Shown here piece after piece: positions 18,123-27,305 of a DNA stretch of 55,450 nucleotides (its first letter is position 1; every line of letters begins with the position of its first letter). Origin of the DNA: Bacillota bacterium (GTDB taxonomy: Bacteria > Bacillota > Clostridia > Acetivibrionales > DSM-1351). The notes under the pieces were generated by a model that did not search any database, was not told the origin of the DNA, and worked only from the letters and a program-made list of their open reading frames with translations. The translations under genes were made by a program, and so were the position numbers. The DNA lies in assembly GCA_023431385.1 (NCBI GenBank), contig JAEYWA010000217.1:1-55450 (forward strand), written 5' to 3'.

Positions 18123-19655
18123 GTGAATAAGAGTGAATACTCACCATGGAAGCTGTTCTGTGAAAGCTGTGAAAATTACAGGGATAATACATTGCTCATT
18201 TATAATGACAGCAGATTTACCTACAGTGATATATACCAAAAAGTATTGGAATTCAGTAATATTCTTGAAAAGTGGGATTTTACAATAGGAGGTGTTTATC
18301 TTCCGAACTGTACTGAATTCATAACAAGCATGTTAGGCTTGAACCATATGAAAAAAGTCTTTGTTTCACTATCATACCAGTTTAGGGGAAATACTCTTGC
18401 TGAATTGATAAACTATACCGATGTCGAACTGCTTATTACAGATGAAAAAGGGTTTGGAACAATCGTAGAAAATATTGAAAGTTTAAATATCAGGGTGGTA
18501 CTTGTTTTGCAGGAAAGTGGCAGTTTTACAGTTCACGAATTCCCTAAAGCTCTGAAAAGAGAACTGTCGGGAATTTCAGAAGATACCTTTGGTATATGCT
18601 TTACATCAGGATCTACATCAAGACCAAAAGGCATTGTGCTATCAAACTACGCTATTACCGGTAATGCTTTGGCGGTTGCTGAACATCTGGGTTTTGACAG
18701 CAAGGAGAGAACAATAATTCCAAGATCTCTTGCTCAGGCAAGTCCGATTTCGGGAGACGTTCTAATGGCAATTAGCAGAGGCGGCGGAATAATACTGCTG
18801 AACAATGTATTTCACCCTGCAATATTCTTAAAGGCAATTCAAGAGCATAGGGCAACAAACTTCTATATTGTAAGAACAATGTTATTGCAAACTCTTGAGT
18901 ATACCCAGTTTGGTAAATATGATCTGAGTTCAATAAAGCGAGTACTTATTGGAGGCATGGTAAATCCGCTTACCATATATCAGCGGGCTGCTGCAGCTTT
19001 CCCCGAAGCAAGACTGTATAATGCCTATGGCACTTCAGAAGCTTCTGCCAGAGTAACCTTTGGGGAACATGATGACGTAATAACTCTACCCTGTGTCATA
19101 GGCAAACCTATGAGGGGCTGTCAAATAAAAATCTATAAAGAGGATGGAAGTGAAGCCCAAGCAGGTGAAACCGGTGAGGTATACATAAAGAGTGATTACA
19201 TGATGGATGGCTACTATAAGTCAGCTGCACTAACCGATGAAGCTCTAAGTGATAAAGGCTTAAGAGTCAGAGATATAGGATATAGGGACGAGGAAGGCCG
19301 GTTTTTTGTACTCAGTAGAAATGATGACATGATAATGCAGGGAGGCAGCAGAGCTTATCCTATTGATATTGAGGAGGTATTGCTTAAAAATCCGGCAGTA
19401 AAGGAAGCTGCTGTAATTGGAGTAGAGGATGAGAGGCTGGGACAAAAAATCGTTGCAATGGTAGTTTTAAAAGAAAACTGCACTGCAGAAATTAAAGATA
19501 TATACAAATGGTGTGTAACTGAGCTCGAAGATAAAAAAGTACCGAAGGAAATTTACATTATCGCCGAAATACCGCGAAATGTAATAGGGAAAATCAGTAA
19601 AAGTGATATAAAAGAGCTATATAAAAAATTAACAACGAAACAGGAGGCTGTATGA
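18123..19655 (+). CDS. Free-standing AMP-forming acyl/amino-acid ligase
   Basis: This 510-residue member of the adenylating (ANL) superfamily has core motifs TSGSTSRPKGIVLSN (phosphate loop), YNAYGTSEASARVTF, VRDIGYRDEEGRFFVLSRNDDMI, and the C-terminal catalytic Lys in NVIGKISKSDI. The phosphate loop carries Ser in place of the usual Gly (GSTS). It lacks a fused carrier or condensation domain, so it should activate a free acid as the adenylate and load a separate carrier, most simply carrier 1 encoded two genes upstream. The start is GTG 18123 with AAGGAAGTGAT. The substrate cannot be inferred reliably by eye. Confidence 0.88.
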   Translation: MNKSEYSPWKLFCESCENYRDNTLLIYNDSRFTYSDIYQKVLEFSNILEKWDFTIGGVYLPNCTEFITSMLGLNHMKKVFVSLSYQFRGNTLAELINYTDVELLITDEKGFGTIVENIESLNIRVVLVLQESGSFTVHEFPKALKRELSGISEDTFGICFTSGSTSRPKGIVLSNYAITGNALAVAEHLGFDSKERTIIPRSLAQASPISGDVLMAISRGGGIILLNNVFHPAIFLKAIQEHRATNFYIVRTMLLQTLEYTQFGKYDLSSIKRVLIGGMVNPLTIYQRAAAAFPEARLYNAYGTSEASARVTFGEHDDVITLPCVIGKPMRGCQIKIYKEDGSEAQAGETGEVYIKSDYMMDGYYKSAALTDEALSDKGLRVRDIGYRDEEGRFFVLSRNDDMIMQGGSRAYPIDIEEVLLKNPAVKEAAVIGVEDERLGQKIVAMVVLKENCTAEIKDIYKWCVTELEDKKVPKEIYIIAEIPRNVIGKISKSDIKELYKKLTTKQEAV

Positions 19656-20800
19656 TGAATAGAAACGAGATATCTTTGGAACGCCAGCTGGTGCTTATGA
19701 CAGCTATTGATATGGACGAATATCAGGGAAATGAGCTGAAAAAAATACTTGATAGCAATATTGAATGGTCTGAAGTTATATATCAGATGATAACTCATAG
19801 AACAATAAATATGTTCAGGTACAATTTGAAAAAATTTGATCTTTTTGAGCCCCTTGAAAAAGAGCTGAGAAGGCTTATGGACATTCAATGGGCAGTTATG
19901 GGTGAAAGAAACCACTGTTACCTCGAAAGACTGGGAGAGATTTTAAAAGGCTTTGAAGCTGATAACCTGGTCGTGCCGGTTCTAAAGGGAAATCTATTAG
20001 CCAGTTTGGTTTATCCGACTATTGAGTCAAGGGTATTCAACGATCTGGATATGCTGATGCAGCTTGATGATGTAGCCCGGGTTGTAAAAGTTCTGGAGAG
20101 TCTTGGATACATACAGGGAAACTATGATGAAGAAAATGACGTAATTGTGGAAGTATCAAGAAAGCAGAAGGTTCTTCACCAGATGGCAACTCATGAAATT
20201 CACCAGTTCTTGAGACTTTGCGATAATAAATTTGCAAAGCTGATAGAGGTGGATGTCAACCATGACATACTCTGGAAAGGTAACTGTCCGTACAAGGTTC
20301 CGACACAAGAGCTGATAAAGCGCGCCATACCTGTAGAAATAAATAACACAAAGGGATATATGCTGGATTATATCGACAATATAATCCAGTTAAGCTGTCA
20401 TCTCTTTAAGGAAGCCTGCCTGATGATATGGATTCACAGTCTTCAGGATATGAAAATGTATAAGTTTGTTGATCTCTATATGTACATAAAGAAATTCTCA
20501 GAAAAGATAGACTGGAACTTGCTTGTGAGCAGAGTTAAGGAATATAAGCTTGAAAAAGTTCTTTATTACAACTTCTACTACATTGAACTCATGTTTGGAG
20601 AAATTGTGCCTGACTTTGTTAAGGCAAGCTTTAAGCCTAACAATTTGGACTATTTGAACCAATATGCTATAGAAAATGAAGAACCTTGTACGTGGGAGTT
20701 TGATTTCTTCACCCGCTTGTTTGACACCAGCAGACTTTTAAGTATAGATAAGAGCAAAGCAAAAGGTATGAACAGATTTCTGGATGCCAAATTTGGTTAA
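19652..20800 (+). CDS. Nucleotidyltransferase-family protein (NTP_transf_5-like)
   Basis: This 382-residue protein shows the pattern of the uncharacterised nucleotidyltransferase family often seen in natural-product clusters: VPVLKGNLLASLVYP, then RVFNDLDMLMQLDDVARVVKVLESLGY, where the Asp pair of DLD fits the polymerase-beta-like metal site, and HDILWKG further on. It overlaps the ligase stop (ATGA), so the two are translationally coupled. It may transfer a nucleotide to the product or an intermediate, as ANT-type enzymes do, but activity in this family is largely unproven. Confidence 0.7.
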   Translation: MMNRNEISLERQLVLMTAIDMDEYQGNELKKILDSNIEWSEVIYQMITHRTINMFRYNLKKFDLFEPLEKELRRLMDIQWAVMGERNHCYLERLGEILKGFEADNLVVPVLKGNLLASLVYPTIESRVFNDLDMLMQLDDVARVVKVLESLGYIQGNYDEENDVIVEVSRKQKVLHQMATHEIHQFLRLCDNKFAKLIEVDVNHDILWKGNCPYKVPTQELIKRAIPVEINNTKGYMLDYIDNIIQLSCHLFKEACLMIWIHSLQDMKMYKFVDLYMYIKKFSEKIDWNLLVSRVKEYKLEKVLYYNFYYIELMFGEIVPDFVKASFKPNNLDYLNQYAIENEEPCTWEFDFFTRLFDTSRLLSIDKSKAKGMNRFLDAKFG

Positions 20801-20858
20801 TGACAGAAGCATTTTTCTTTCTATTTGGAAGTATATGCCACTATGACAAGGAGCTTAA

Positions 20859-21971
20859 ATGATGGGAACAAAGACAGTAACAATACTAGCGTCAGGTTTT
20901 GGCCTGGGACTGTATATCCCCGGGCTCCTGGCAGCACAGCGCTTACGTGATAAAGGAGTTCCTTCCCAGGTGCTTGTTTTTGAAAACCTTATTTCTGAAG
21001 AGAAAAGGCAAAGTATAGCAAAAAGCAAACTGGCCTCTCACAAAAGTTTTTCTTATGCACGAATGTCAGGAAAGATGGCGGTAGATATGAGAAAGAGCCT
21101 TGAGCCTGTTCTGGTTGAAAAGCTGCTTACAGGCTGGGAAGAAGCTGGGATGAGAGATTTTATCATACTATCCGGACACTGGGTATACATTCTGGATCAG
21201 TACAGATCCAGAATAGCTCCAAAGACTCTGAATGCTGAAATTCTATATATAGATTGCGATCTGCCTCCCTCCTGGAGAAATCTAAAACAGCATATGCCTG
21301 AATATCACATAAATTTCAAAGAAGTTTGGCTATTTGATTATGAAAACCGGAAGATAGATTTTCAGCTGCCGGTCTGTGATACACCTCCTGTACCATATGA
21401 TGAAAGACCAGAAAGGTTTCTGCTGCATGGAGGTGGCTGGGGCATAGGAACCTATTTGGATAGAATCCCGGAATTACATAGGAAAGGTTTGGCTCTGGAT
21501 ATTGTTGTGTATGAAATGGAGGAGGCCTCCAATAGAACAGAGGGCGACCGATACTACATGGTGGATCCGGCATGGTGTGCATGGAACAAAAGTAAAGAGG
21601 GCTCCTTTGAATTCCCCCCTTTTTGCGAGGTCGTGCCTCCTAAACACCCTGTTTTTACAAATAACGCAAAATACCATAACCTCTTCGGTATTACAAGGAC
21701 AGCCAGGGCAATTATAGGAAAACCCGGTGCGGGTACTCTGATTGATTCCCTGGCGTCCGCAACCCCCCTTGTTATGCTGGAGCCTGTTGGAGTGCACGAA
21801 CAAAAGAACGCGGAGTTCTGGGAGCAGATGGGGTTTGGGATTCCATACGATAAATGGGCTCAATTAGGTCTCCCCACAGGTCTGCTTAAAGAACTACACC
21901 AGAACCTCGTGGAATATAGATTTTCTGTACCCGATTATACAGAGCACTATAAACGCTGCAATGATTTTTAA
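20859..21971 (+). CDS. GT-B fold glycosyltransferase
   Basis: This 370-residue protein begins with a Rossmann-like ILASGFGLGLYIPGLLAAQRL. It ends with the GT1/GT28-like donor-binding segment AIIGKPGAGTLIDSLASATP followed by LVMLEPVGVHEQKNAEFWE, as in MurG/macrolide-type glycosyltransferases. It should use a nucleotide-sugar to glycosylate a small acceptor. The start is ATG 20859 (or 20862), preceded by AAGGAGC. It lies between the nucleotidyltransferase and kinase genes. No sugar-nucleotide biosynthesis genes are nearby, so the donor should come from primary metabolism. Confidence 0.75.
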   Translation: MMGTKTVTILASGFGLGLYIPGLLAAQRLRDKGVPSQVLVFENLISEEKRQSIAKSKLASHKSFSYARMSGKMAVDMRKSLEPVLVEKLLTGWEEAGMRDFIILSGHWVYILDQYRSRIAPKTLNAEILYIDCDLPPSWRNLKQHMPEYHINFKEVWLFDYENRKIDFQLPVCDTPPVPYDERPERFLLHGGGWGIGTYLDRIPELHRKGLALDIVVYEMEEASNRTEGDRYYMVDPAWCAWNKSKEGSFEFPPFCEVVPPKHPVFTNNAKYHNLFGITRTARAIIGKPGAGTLIDSLASATPLVMLEPVGVHEQKNAEFWEQMGFGIPYDKWAQLGLPTGLLKELHQNLVEYRFSVPDYTEHYKRCNDF

Positions 21972-22034
21972 TATAGAGCCTCTAAGAGGTGATTTTCAGT
22001 AAAAAGACATTAATTTTATGCATGTGAGGCTACG

Positions 22035-22727
22035 ATGGAAGAGAATATGAAAACCACTGGAAGCAAAGGCATTTTAATAGTGTTTGAGGGTATCAGCGGC
22101 TGCGGGAAAAGTGAGAATGTCGAACATATTCGGAACTGGCTCGCCCACAAGGGATATAAAGTGGGTGTATTAGAATGGAATTCGAATAGGTTCATACGCA
22201 GTATTGTAGACAAAATAAGTGATCTACGGCTTCTGACACCAGAAATATATAGCTTTTTCCAATGGCTCAGCTTTATACTTGATTATTTTTTTATTATACA
22301 TCCCCAATTGAAAAAGAAATATATTTTGATAGCTGACAGGTATATATATACAGGCTTGACCCGTGATTCTGCAAACGGTGCCTCAGGACGGCTGGGAAAA
22401 ATCCTGTATAAAAAAATAGTCAAACCTGATCTGACTTTTTTTCTGGATGTAAGCCCGAAAGAGTGCTATAAACGTATCCAAAAACGAGGAAAGACACTAT
22501 TTTATACAAATAAGGTAATCAGGGAAAGCACAATTATTAAGAACAAGGATTTGTTTTATCTGATGAAACTTCGAAAGGAATATCTGCATTTATTTAGTGA
22601 CCATAATGTTAAAAACAATACACAAATAATTTGGGTCAGCAATAATAAGGATATAGTTAAGCGTTGTATAGGCAATTACTTAGCAGGAAAAATGGAGGTT
22701 TCGGAATATGTCAAGTCACTCAATTGA
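22035..22727 (+). CDS. Thymidylate-kinase-like P-loop kinase
   Basis: Residues 14-30 hold a P-loop (FEGISGCGKSEN) and ~100-115 the DRY-type motif ADRYIYTGLTRDSAN; FFLDVSPKECYKRIQKRG completes the dTMP-kinase-like pattern. At 230 residues it is somewhat long, and the region after the third motif is not that of housekeeping Tmk. I infer a specialised kinase acting on a cluster intermediate or on the finished compound (self-protection) rather than on dTMP. The start is ATG 22035 after TGAGG. It overlaps the next gene by 20 bp. Confidence 0.75.
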   Translation: MEENMKTTGSKGILIVFEGISGCGKSENVEHIRNWLAHKGYKVGVLEWNSNRFIRSIVDKISDLRLLTPEIYSFFQWLSFILDYFFIIHPQLKKKYILIADRYIYTGLTRDSANGASGRLGKILYKKIVKPDLTFFLDVSPKECYKRIQKRGKTLFYTNKVIRESTIIKNKDLFYLMKLRKEYLHLFSDHNVKNNTQIIWVSNNKDIVKRCIGNYLAGKMEVSEYVKSLN

Positions 22728-23826
22728 AAGTGTTCCCCGGTATTTTGTGCCGTATACCTCCGACTGTTTTCAAAATGCATATGGAGCAGTGATTTCCCAC
22801 ATGAATTTAAACCCTGATTTAATTCTCGCAGATTACCTTTCGTTCATGTATGAAGCAGATACGGGATATATAGGTATTAACTTCCTGCATAAATCATCAA
22901 AAGCCTTTAGCTTTACAGAAGAAGAATTGAATACTTCCCTTGAATATGCGTATTTCCCAGCAATAAGCTGTTACAGCGACCCCAGGGAAGCTTCTGCTGA
23001 AGTACCCTCCGATAAAATTGAGATTTGTATGTACCTTGAGGATAATCCGCATGTTGCCCATGAAAGGCTAAAAGATTTAATAAATAATAATATGCCTGTG
23101 GTGGCTGTTGTTGACTTGTATTATATGAAATATCACAGAGCCTATCAACGGGAGCATGGAGCTCATGCAGTTATAGTAACAGGCTATAACGAAGAAGAGG
23201 GCTATATTGAACTGTTTGACAAGTACAGTCTGTCAAACAGTGATTTTGATGGCAAAATACCAATGAATGAGTTCAGACTTGCCAGAAGTTCTGAAAACTT
23301 CTTAGGCTCATTTTTTAAGCCCATTAGACACTTATGGATGGAAATAAGCATCAGTCCCTCATTCTATTATAATGAGCTCAGGTGGAAAAATATAATTGAG
23401 GAAAGCTGTAAAAGGATGCTTGGTGAAAAAAGTGTCCTGGGTTCAAAGTGTGGACTTTCTGTAATTGACAGCTTCAGAGAAGCGCTTTTGAATAAAAAAC
23501 AGGAATCGTCCGCTGACGAGCTCTTCTCTGTTTACAGGTATTATTACAATTCTGCTTTTAAAATACTATCGAGGAGCAGACAAAGATTTGGAATTTTCCT
23601 GAGGCTGCTTGATTCAAGACTACCATCGGGTATAGTGGAGGAAGCTGTATTCCATCTTGAGGACTCCTCAAGGAGATGGGAAATCATATCCAACATGTCC
23701 TTGAGATTAGCGATAACAAAAAATTTACGTTCTATTAATAATGTCTGCAATCAGTTGGAAGAAATCAGGAATAGTGAAGTTCTTGCAACTGAAAAGCTGC
23801 TCCAATGCGTTAAATCCTGGTACTAA
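22708..23826 (+). CDS. BtrH-like acyltransferase/cysteine-protease-fold protein 2
   Basis: This is a second full-length BtrH-type protein (372 residues). The catalytic-type residues are conserved: Cys in TSDCFQNAYGAVI, His in EHGAHAVIVTGYN, Asp in ELFDKYSL. Long blocks match the protein at 16931-18061 (LILADYLSFMYE, TEEELNTSLEY, SNSDFDGKIPMNE, a SRSRQRFGIFL segment near the end), so the two arose by duplication. Retention of both suggests two different transfer steps or two acceptors. It overlaps the kinase gene and is followed 26 bp later by the thioesterase gene. Confidence 0.75.
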   Translation: MSSHSIESVPRYFVPYTSDCFQNAYGAVISHMNLNPDLILADYLSFMYEADTGYIGINFLHKSSKAFSFTEEELNTSLEYAYFPAISCYSDPREASAEVPSDKIEICMYLEDNPHVAHERLKDLINNNMPVVAVVDLYYMKYHRAYQREHGAHAVIVTGYNEEEGYIELFDKYSLSNSDFDGKIPMNEFRLARSSENFLGSFFKPIRHLWMEISISPSFYYNELRWKNIIEESCKRMLGEKSVLGSKCGLSVIDSFREALLNKKQESSADELFSVYRYYYNSAFKILSRSRQRFGIFLRLLDSRLPSGIVEEAVFHLEDSSRRWEIISNMSLRLAITKNLRSINNVCNQLEEIRNSEVLATEKLLQCVKSWY

Positions 23827-23852
23827 AATAGATATGGCTTTGGGAGGTTCAT

Positions 23853-24590
23853 ATGGATGAAATCAAGCTTTTTTGTTTACCTTATGCTGGGGGCTCAGCT
23901 TCCATTTATTTAAGATGGAGTAAATTACTTGACCGCTCAATCAAGCTCTGTCCTTATGAATTACCCGGACGGGCTAACAGACATAAGGAACCCTATTACA
24001 GCAGTCTACAGCAGGCTGTTTCTGAGCTTGTACATATTATTGAAACAGAGTGTGCAGACAGCGAATATGCAGTATGGGGTCATAGTATGGGTAGTATTAT
24101 GGCATACGAATTAATTTGCTCCCTTCAACAGAATAGAATAAAGCTTCCGGTACATGTATTTTTCTCGGGAAGGTATCCTCCATCTGTAGAAAAAGAGGAA
24201 AGAAATCTCCATTTACTATCTGAGGACGATTTTGAAAAGGAAGCTGTCAAGCTTGGGGGGATCCCTGATAAGCTTTTAAAGTTAAAGCCGCTATTGAAAA
24301 CAGCCCTGCAAACCTTGAGGGCCGACTATAAGCTTTTGGAGACGTATAAGCCCGGTAGACTTAGAAGAAAGTTCAATTTTAATATCTCAGTATTTGCAGG
24401 TAACAAGGATGAACTGGCTCAGCCGGAGGATATGAACTGCTGGAAAAATTACTGTGCAGGGCAATGCAATTTTTATTACTTTGAAGGAGGGCATTTTTAC
24501 CTACATAAGTTTGCAGAGGAAATTACTCAAATCATCAGCGACACACTTGTGAGAATAAAGACTGAACAGGAGGTAGTATATGGAGGATAA
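23853..24590 (+). CDS. Type II thioesterase
   Basis: This 245-residue alpha/beta-hydrolase is of the type that removes wrong or stalled acyl groups from carrier proteins. Its start KLFCLPYAGGSASIYLRW is the classic TE-II opening; the triad is Ser78 in GHSMG, Asp186 in AGNKDEL and His214 in GGHFYL. ATG 23853 follows GGGAGG. It overlaps the decarboxylase gene by 11 bp. Its presence is strong evidence that the carrier proteins here run a thiotemplated pathway. Confidence 0.9.
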   Translation: MDEIKLFCLPYAGGSASIYLRWSKLLDRSIKLCPYELPGRANRHKEPYYSSLQQAVSELVHIIETECADSEYAVWGHSMGSIMAYELICSLQQNRIKLPVHVFFSGRYPPSVEKEERNLHLLSEDDFEKEAVKLGGIPDKLLKLKPLLKTALQTLRADYKLLETYKPGRLRRKFNFNISVFAGNKDELAQPEDMNCWKNYCAGQCNFYYFEGGHFYLHKFAEEITQIISDTLVRIKTEQEVVYGG

Positions 24591-25827
24591 AAAACTTGAG
24601 GAGCTTGCAAAGGAGTATGGTACACCGCTTTATGCCTATGATGCGGCCCAAATTATTTCTCAGTATGAAATTCTGAAAAAAAGTTTGCCCAGGGAATTCG
24701 GAATATTTTATTCCATGAAGGCCAATCCGCTGTTGGGGCTATGCCAGCTTTTTAAAAAGCTTGGTGCAAGAATAGAGGTGGCATCGTCGGGAGAATTGCA
24801 AACAGCTGTAGCTGCCGGCTTTGCACCTGATAGCATCATTTTTACCAGCCCGGGGAAAACCCTTGAGGAACTGGAGCTTGCAGTTGAAACCGGAATATAC
24901 AGTATAAATGTTGAGTCGATTGAAGAGGCTGAATGTATAAATAAACTGGCAGTACAAAAAGGCAGGAAAGCAGATATCTCTGTCAGAATAAACCCTGACT
25001 TTGATATTGCCGGCTCAGGTATAAAAATGACCGGTGTACCTACCCAATTCGGAATAGATCAGGTAAATGCCGAGAATACTTTGAACTATTTAAAAACGCT
25101 TTCAAATGTTAATGTAATCGGAATACATATTTACACCGGAACGCAGGCCCTTAACGCAAGTAATATTATTCTTAGTATGGAACAGATAATCAAGCTGTCA
25201 CTGGAATTATCGGAGAAGTGTAAATTCACGCTAAAATTCCTTAATCTTGGAGGAGGGTTCGGAATACCTTATTTTAAAGATGATTCCACTCTGGATATCG
25301 AAACTTTTGGCAGGAATTTTTTGGTAATGTGGCAGGATTATAAGGCGAAACTTTCAGGTACGCAGGTATTTGTCGAAAGCGGAAGATTTCTTATGGCCCA
25401 AGCCGGCACTTACCTGACTAGGGTTCTATACAGGAAGGGGTGCAAGGGTAAAAAGTATCTGGTATGTGACGGAGGCTCAAATCAACATGCATCTTCCGCT
25501 TTCTTGGGAAGATATATACGCAACAATTTCCCGATGCACATTTTAAACAAAACAGAGAACGAGGAACAGGTAAACGTGGTTGGCCCGCTGTGTACGCCTA
25601 CCGATCTTGTGGGACAAAATGTTGTTCTGCCGGAGGCGGGTCCGGGAGATATTGTCGCGATTGACAAATCAGGAGCTTATGGAAGCACACAAAGTCCAGT
25701 ATTGTTCCTGAGTCACCCGTTGGCTGCAGAGGTGCTATATTACAAAGGCAAAACCTATATTCTAAGAGAAAGGTGGGGAAAGGAAGATTTTTTAAGGGGT
25801 CAGAGAGAACTGGAAATCAATCTGTAA
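24580..25827 (+). CDS. PLP-dependent decarboxylase, BtrK/LysA-type
   Basis: This 415-residue fold-III PLP enzyme has Lys47 in FYSMKANPL binding the cofactor. Other marks are GIHIYTGTQ, LNLGGGFGIPYF, VESGRFLMAQAGTYLTRV, and GPLCTPTDLVGQ with the catalytic Cys and AYGSTQSPVLF. Homologues are diaminopimelate decarboxylase and BtrK, which decarboxylates glutamate while it is bound to the BtrI carrier. The adjoining ATP-grasp ligase and carrier make the BtrK-like role much more likely than lysine biosynthesis. If the substrate is glutamyl-carrier, the product would be 4-aminobutyryl-carrier; aspartate or another acid is also possible. Confidence 0.85.
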   Translation: MEDKKLEELAKEYGTPLYAYDAAQIISQYEILKKSLPREFGIFYSMKANPLLGLCQLFKKLGARIEVASSGELQTAVAAGFAPDSIIFTSPGKTLEELELAVETGIYSINVESIEEAECINKLAVQKGRKADISVRINPDFDIAGSGIKMTGVPTQFGIDQVNAENTLNYLKTLSNVNVIGIHIYTGTQALNASNIILSMEQIIKLSLELSEKCKFTLKFLNLGGGFGIPYFKDDSTLDIETFGRNFLVMWQDYKAKLSGTQVFVESGRFLMAQAGTYLTRVLYRKGCKGKKYLVCDGGSNQHASSAFLGRYIRNNFPMHILNKTENEEQVNVVGPLCTPTDLVGQNVVLPEAGPGDIVAIDKSGAYGSTQSPVLFLSHPLAAEVLYYKGKTYILRERWGKEDFLRGQRELEINL

Positions 25828-25876
25828 ATCAAAGCTGAAGAGCAGTAAGAAGATACTGATATCAATGCTCTTTAAG

Positions 25877-25888
25877 GATAAGCTTATC
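25877..25888. other. 12-bp perfect palindrome inside the operon
   Basis: GATAAGCTTATC lies in the only ~100-bp gap among the core biosynthetic genes, between the decarboxylase and the ATP-grasp ligase. A second weak hairpin (AAGAGCA ... TGCTCTT, ~25838-25873) precedes it. No T-run follows, so it is not a clear terminator. It may be an RNA-processing or regulatory site. Confidence 0.4.
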
Positions 25889-25926
25889 AGACTTGGTTTA
25901 TTACTCTAAAGAATCTTAAAACAGTT

Positions 25927-27285
25927 ATGGATAAGGAATTTAATTTAATTCAGTACCTTGAAAAGGATAGGGATAAAGGAATTATTGTTTGGTTGTGCAA
26001 TATAGGGGCAGAAAAATATTGGAATACCCTCAGTGCCGGAATTGTTGACAGGAATGAGGATATACCGGTAAACCGAATAGAAGAGATGAATCTTCTCATT
26101 TGTAGGGAGCAGGATATTGTTATACTTCGGAAAATGCCCGATGCCGATTATCTGAATAACCTTAAAAGTCTGGGATTTTCCATTCCAACCATTATAGTAC
26201 CCGAAGATGCAGATTTACTTACCCCTATATCTGAACTGGTACTTAAAGATGAAAATTTATTACAAAAGCTGAAAGACATTACTGCTAAAAACGAGGATGT
26301 GTATTTTGTACCTTATGCAGTTACCTATCTGGAAGAAGCAATTGCTAAAAAAGCCGGAGTACGGTTAATGGGAGCACCCTCCCTTGTAAATGCCCGGATA
26401 AACGACAAAATATATAACAGGGAAATATCTGAAATACTTGGTTTTAAGGTTTGCAGCGGGAAGATTTGTCATTCTATTGATGAAATCCGTCAGCAGTACG
26501 ACCAACTAACAGGTAATGCTCCTTATTTTAAAAAAGTTATTATTAAAGAACCCAACGGAGCTTCGGGAAAGGGCCTGTATATCATTGAGAGCAGGGATAA
26601 GCTGGAGTCAGGCCTACGCATGATAACGCGGTTTGCAAGAGGCCGTGAAAATGCAAAATGGCTGGTAGAAGGCTGGTATGATAAGAAGTTTGATATTAAT
26701 TATCAAATCTATGTTTCTCCCAAAGGAGAGGTTGAGGTCTTTTCTATCAAACAGCAATTGCTGAGAGACACTGTATATATCGGTTCTGTGTTACCGCCAA
26801 GGGTTGACGGGGACATTATAGAAGCCTATAAGGGGTATGGTGAAACAATAGGAAAATACCTGTACGAATTAGGATATACAGGAGTTGCCGGAATTGATTC
26901 GATTATAACCGATCAGGATGAGATAATTCCTATTATCGAAATTAACGGACGGTTTACCCTGTCAACCTACATATCGTTTATAAATCAAATACTTAAGGAG
27001 CGGAAGATTCTTTCCAGATACTTCAGATTCTTACCAGACAGAGCAGTCGGATATCATGAACTGTGCAAGACTCTGGAAAGGGAAGGAATTCTGATGAAGC
27101 CGGAAAATATGGAAGGCGTCTTGGTTTATACAGCAGGAACACTGCCATATAAATTGCATGAAGGCTCGGACTATTTTGTGGGCAGGGTTTTTACCTTGAT
27201 TGTTTCAGAGGACTGGAACAAAGTTGAAGAATATAATCTAAAGCTTGAAAATGTTTTAAGCACATTTTTACAAAGCAAAATCTAA
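25927..27285 (+). CDS. ATP-grasp amino-acid:carrier ligase, BtrJ-like
   Basis: This 452-residue protein shows the ATP-grasp pattern: KVIIKEPNGASGKGLYIIES (nucleotide-binding loop), WLVEGWYDKKFDINYQIYV, and GVAGIDSIITDQDEIIPI followed by IEINGRFTLSTYISF, the Mg-binding Glu/Asn strand. BtrJ of the butirosin pathway is an ATP-grasp enzyme that loads glutamate onto the carrier BtrI. The order decarboxylase - ATP-grasp - carrier here matches that module. ATG 25927 has no clear ribosome binding site, unusual for this operon, so translation may start elsewhere or be modulated. Confidence 0.8.
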   Translation: MDKEFNLIQYLEKDRDKGIIVWLCNIGAEKYWNTLSAGIVDRNEDIPVNRIEEMNLLICREQDIVILRKMPDADYLNNLKSLGFSIPTIIVPEDADLLTPISELVLKDENLLQKLKDITAKNEDVYFVPYAVTYLEEAIAKKAGVRLMGAPSLVNARINDKIYNREISEILGFKVCSGKICHSIDEIRQQYDQLTGNAPYFKKVIIKEPNGASGKGLYIIESRDKLESGLRMITRFARGRENAKWLVEGWYDKKFDINYQIYVSPKGEVEVFSIKQQLLRDTVYIGSVLPPRVDGDIIEAYKGYGETIGKYLYELGYTGVAGIDSIITDQDEIIPIIEINGRFTLSTYISFINQILKERKILSRYFRFLPDRAVGYHELCKTLEREGILMKPENMEGVLVYTAGTLPYKLHEGSDYFVGRVFTLIVSEDWNKVEEYNLKLENVLSTFLQSKI

Positions 27286-27305
27286 TTTTAGAGGAGACAT
27301 TCATT

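Noticed and set aside
22035..22727. Housekeeping thymidylate kinase
   Set aside because: The motifs diverge after the P-loop and the gene is coupled on both sides to biosynthetic genes.
24580..25827. Housekeeping diaminopimelate decarboxylase (lysA)
   Set aside because: It is overlapped by a thioesterase gene and followed by a carrier-loading pair, which favours a BtrK-like role, though the fold is the same.
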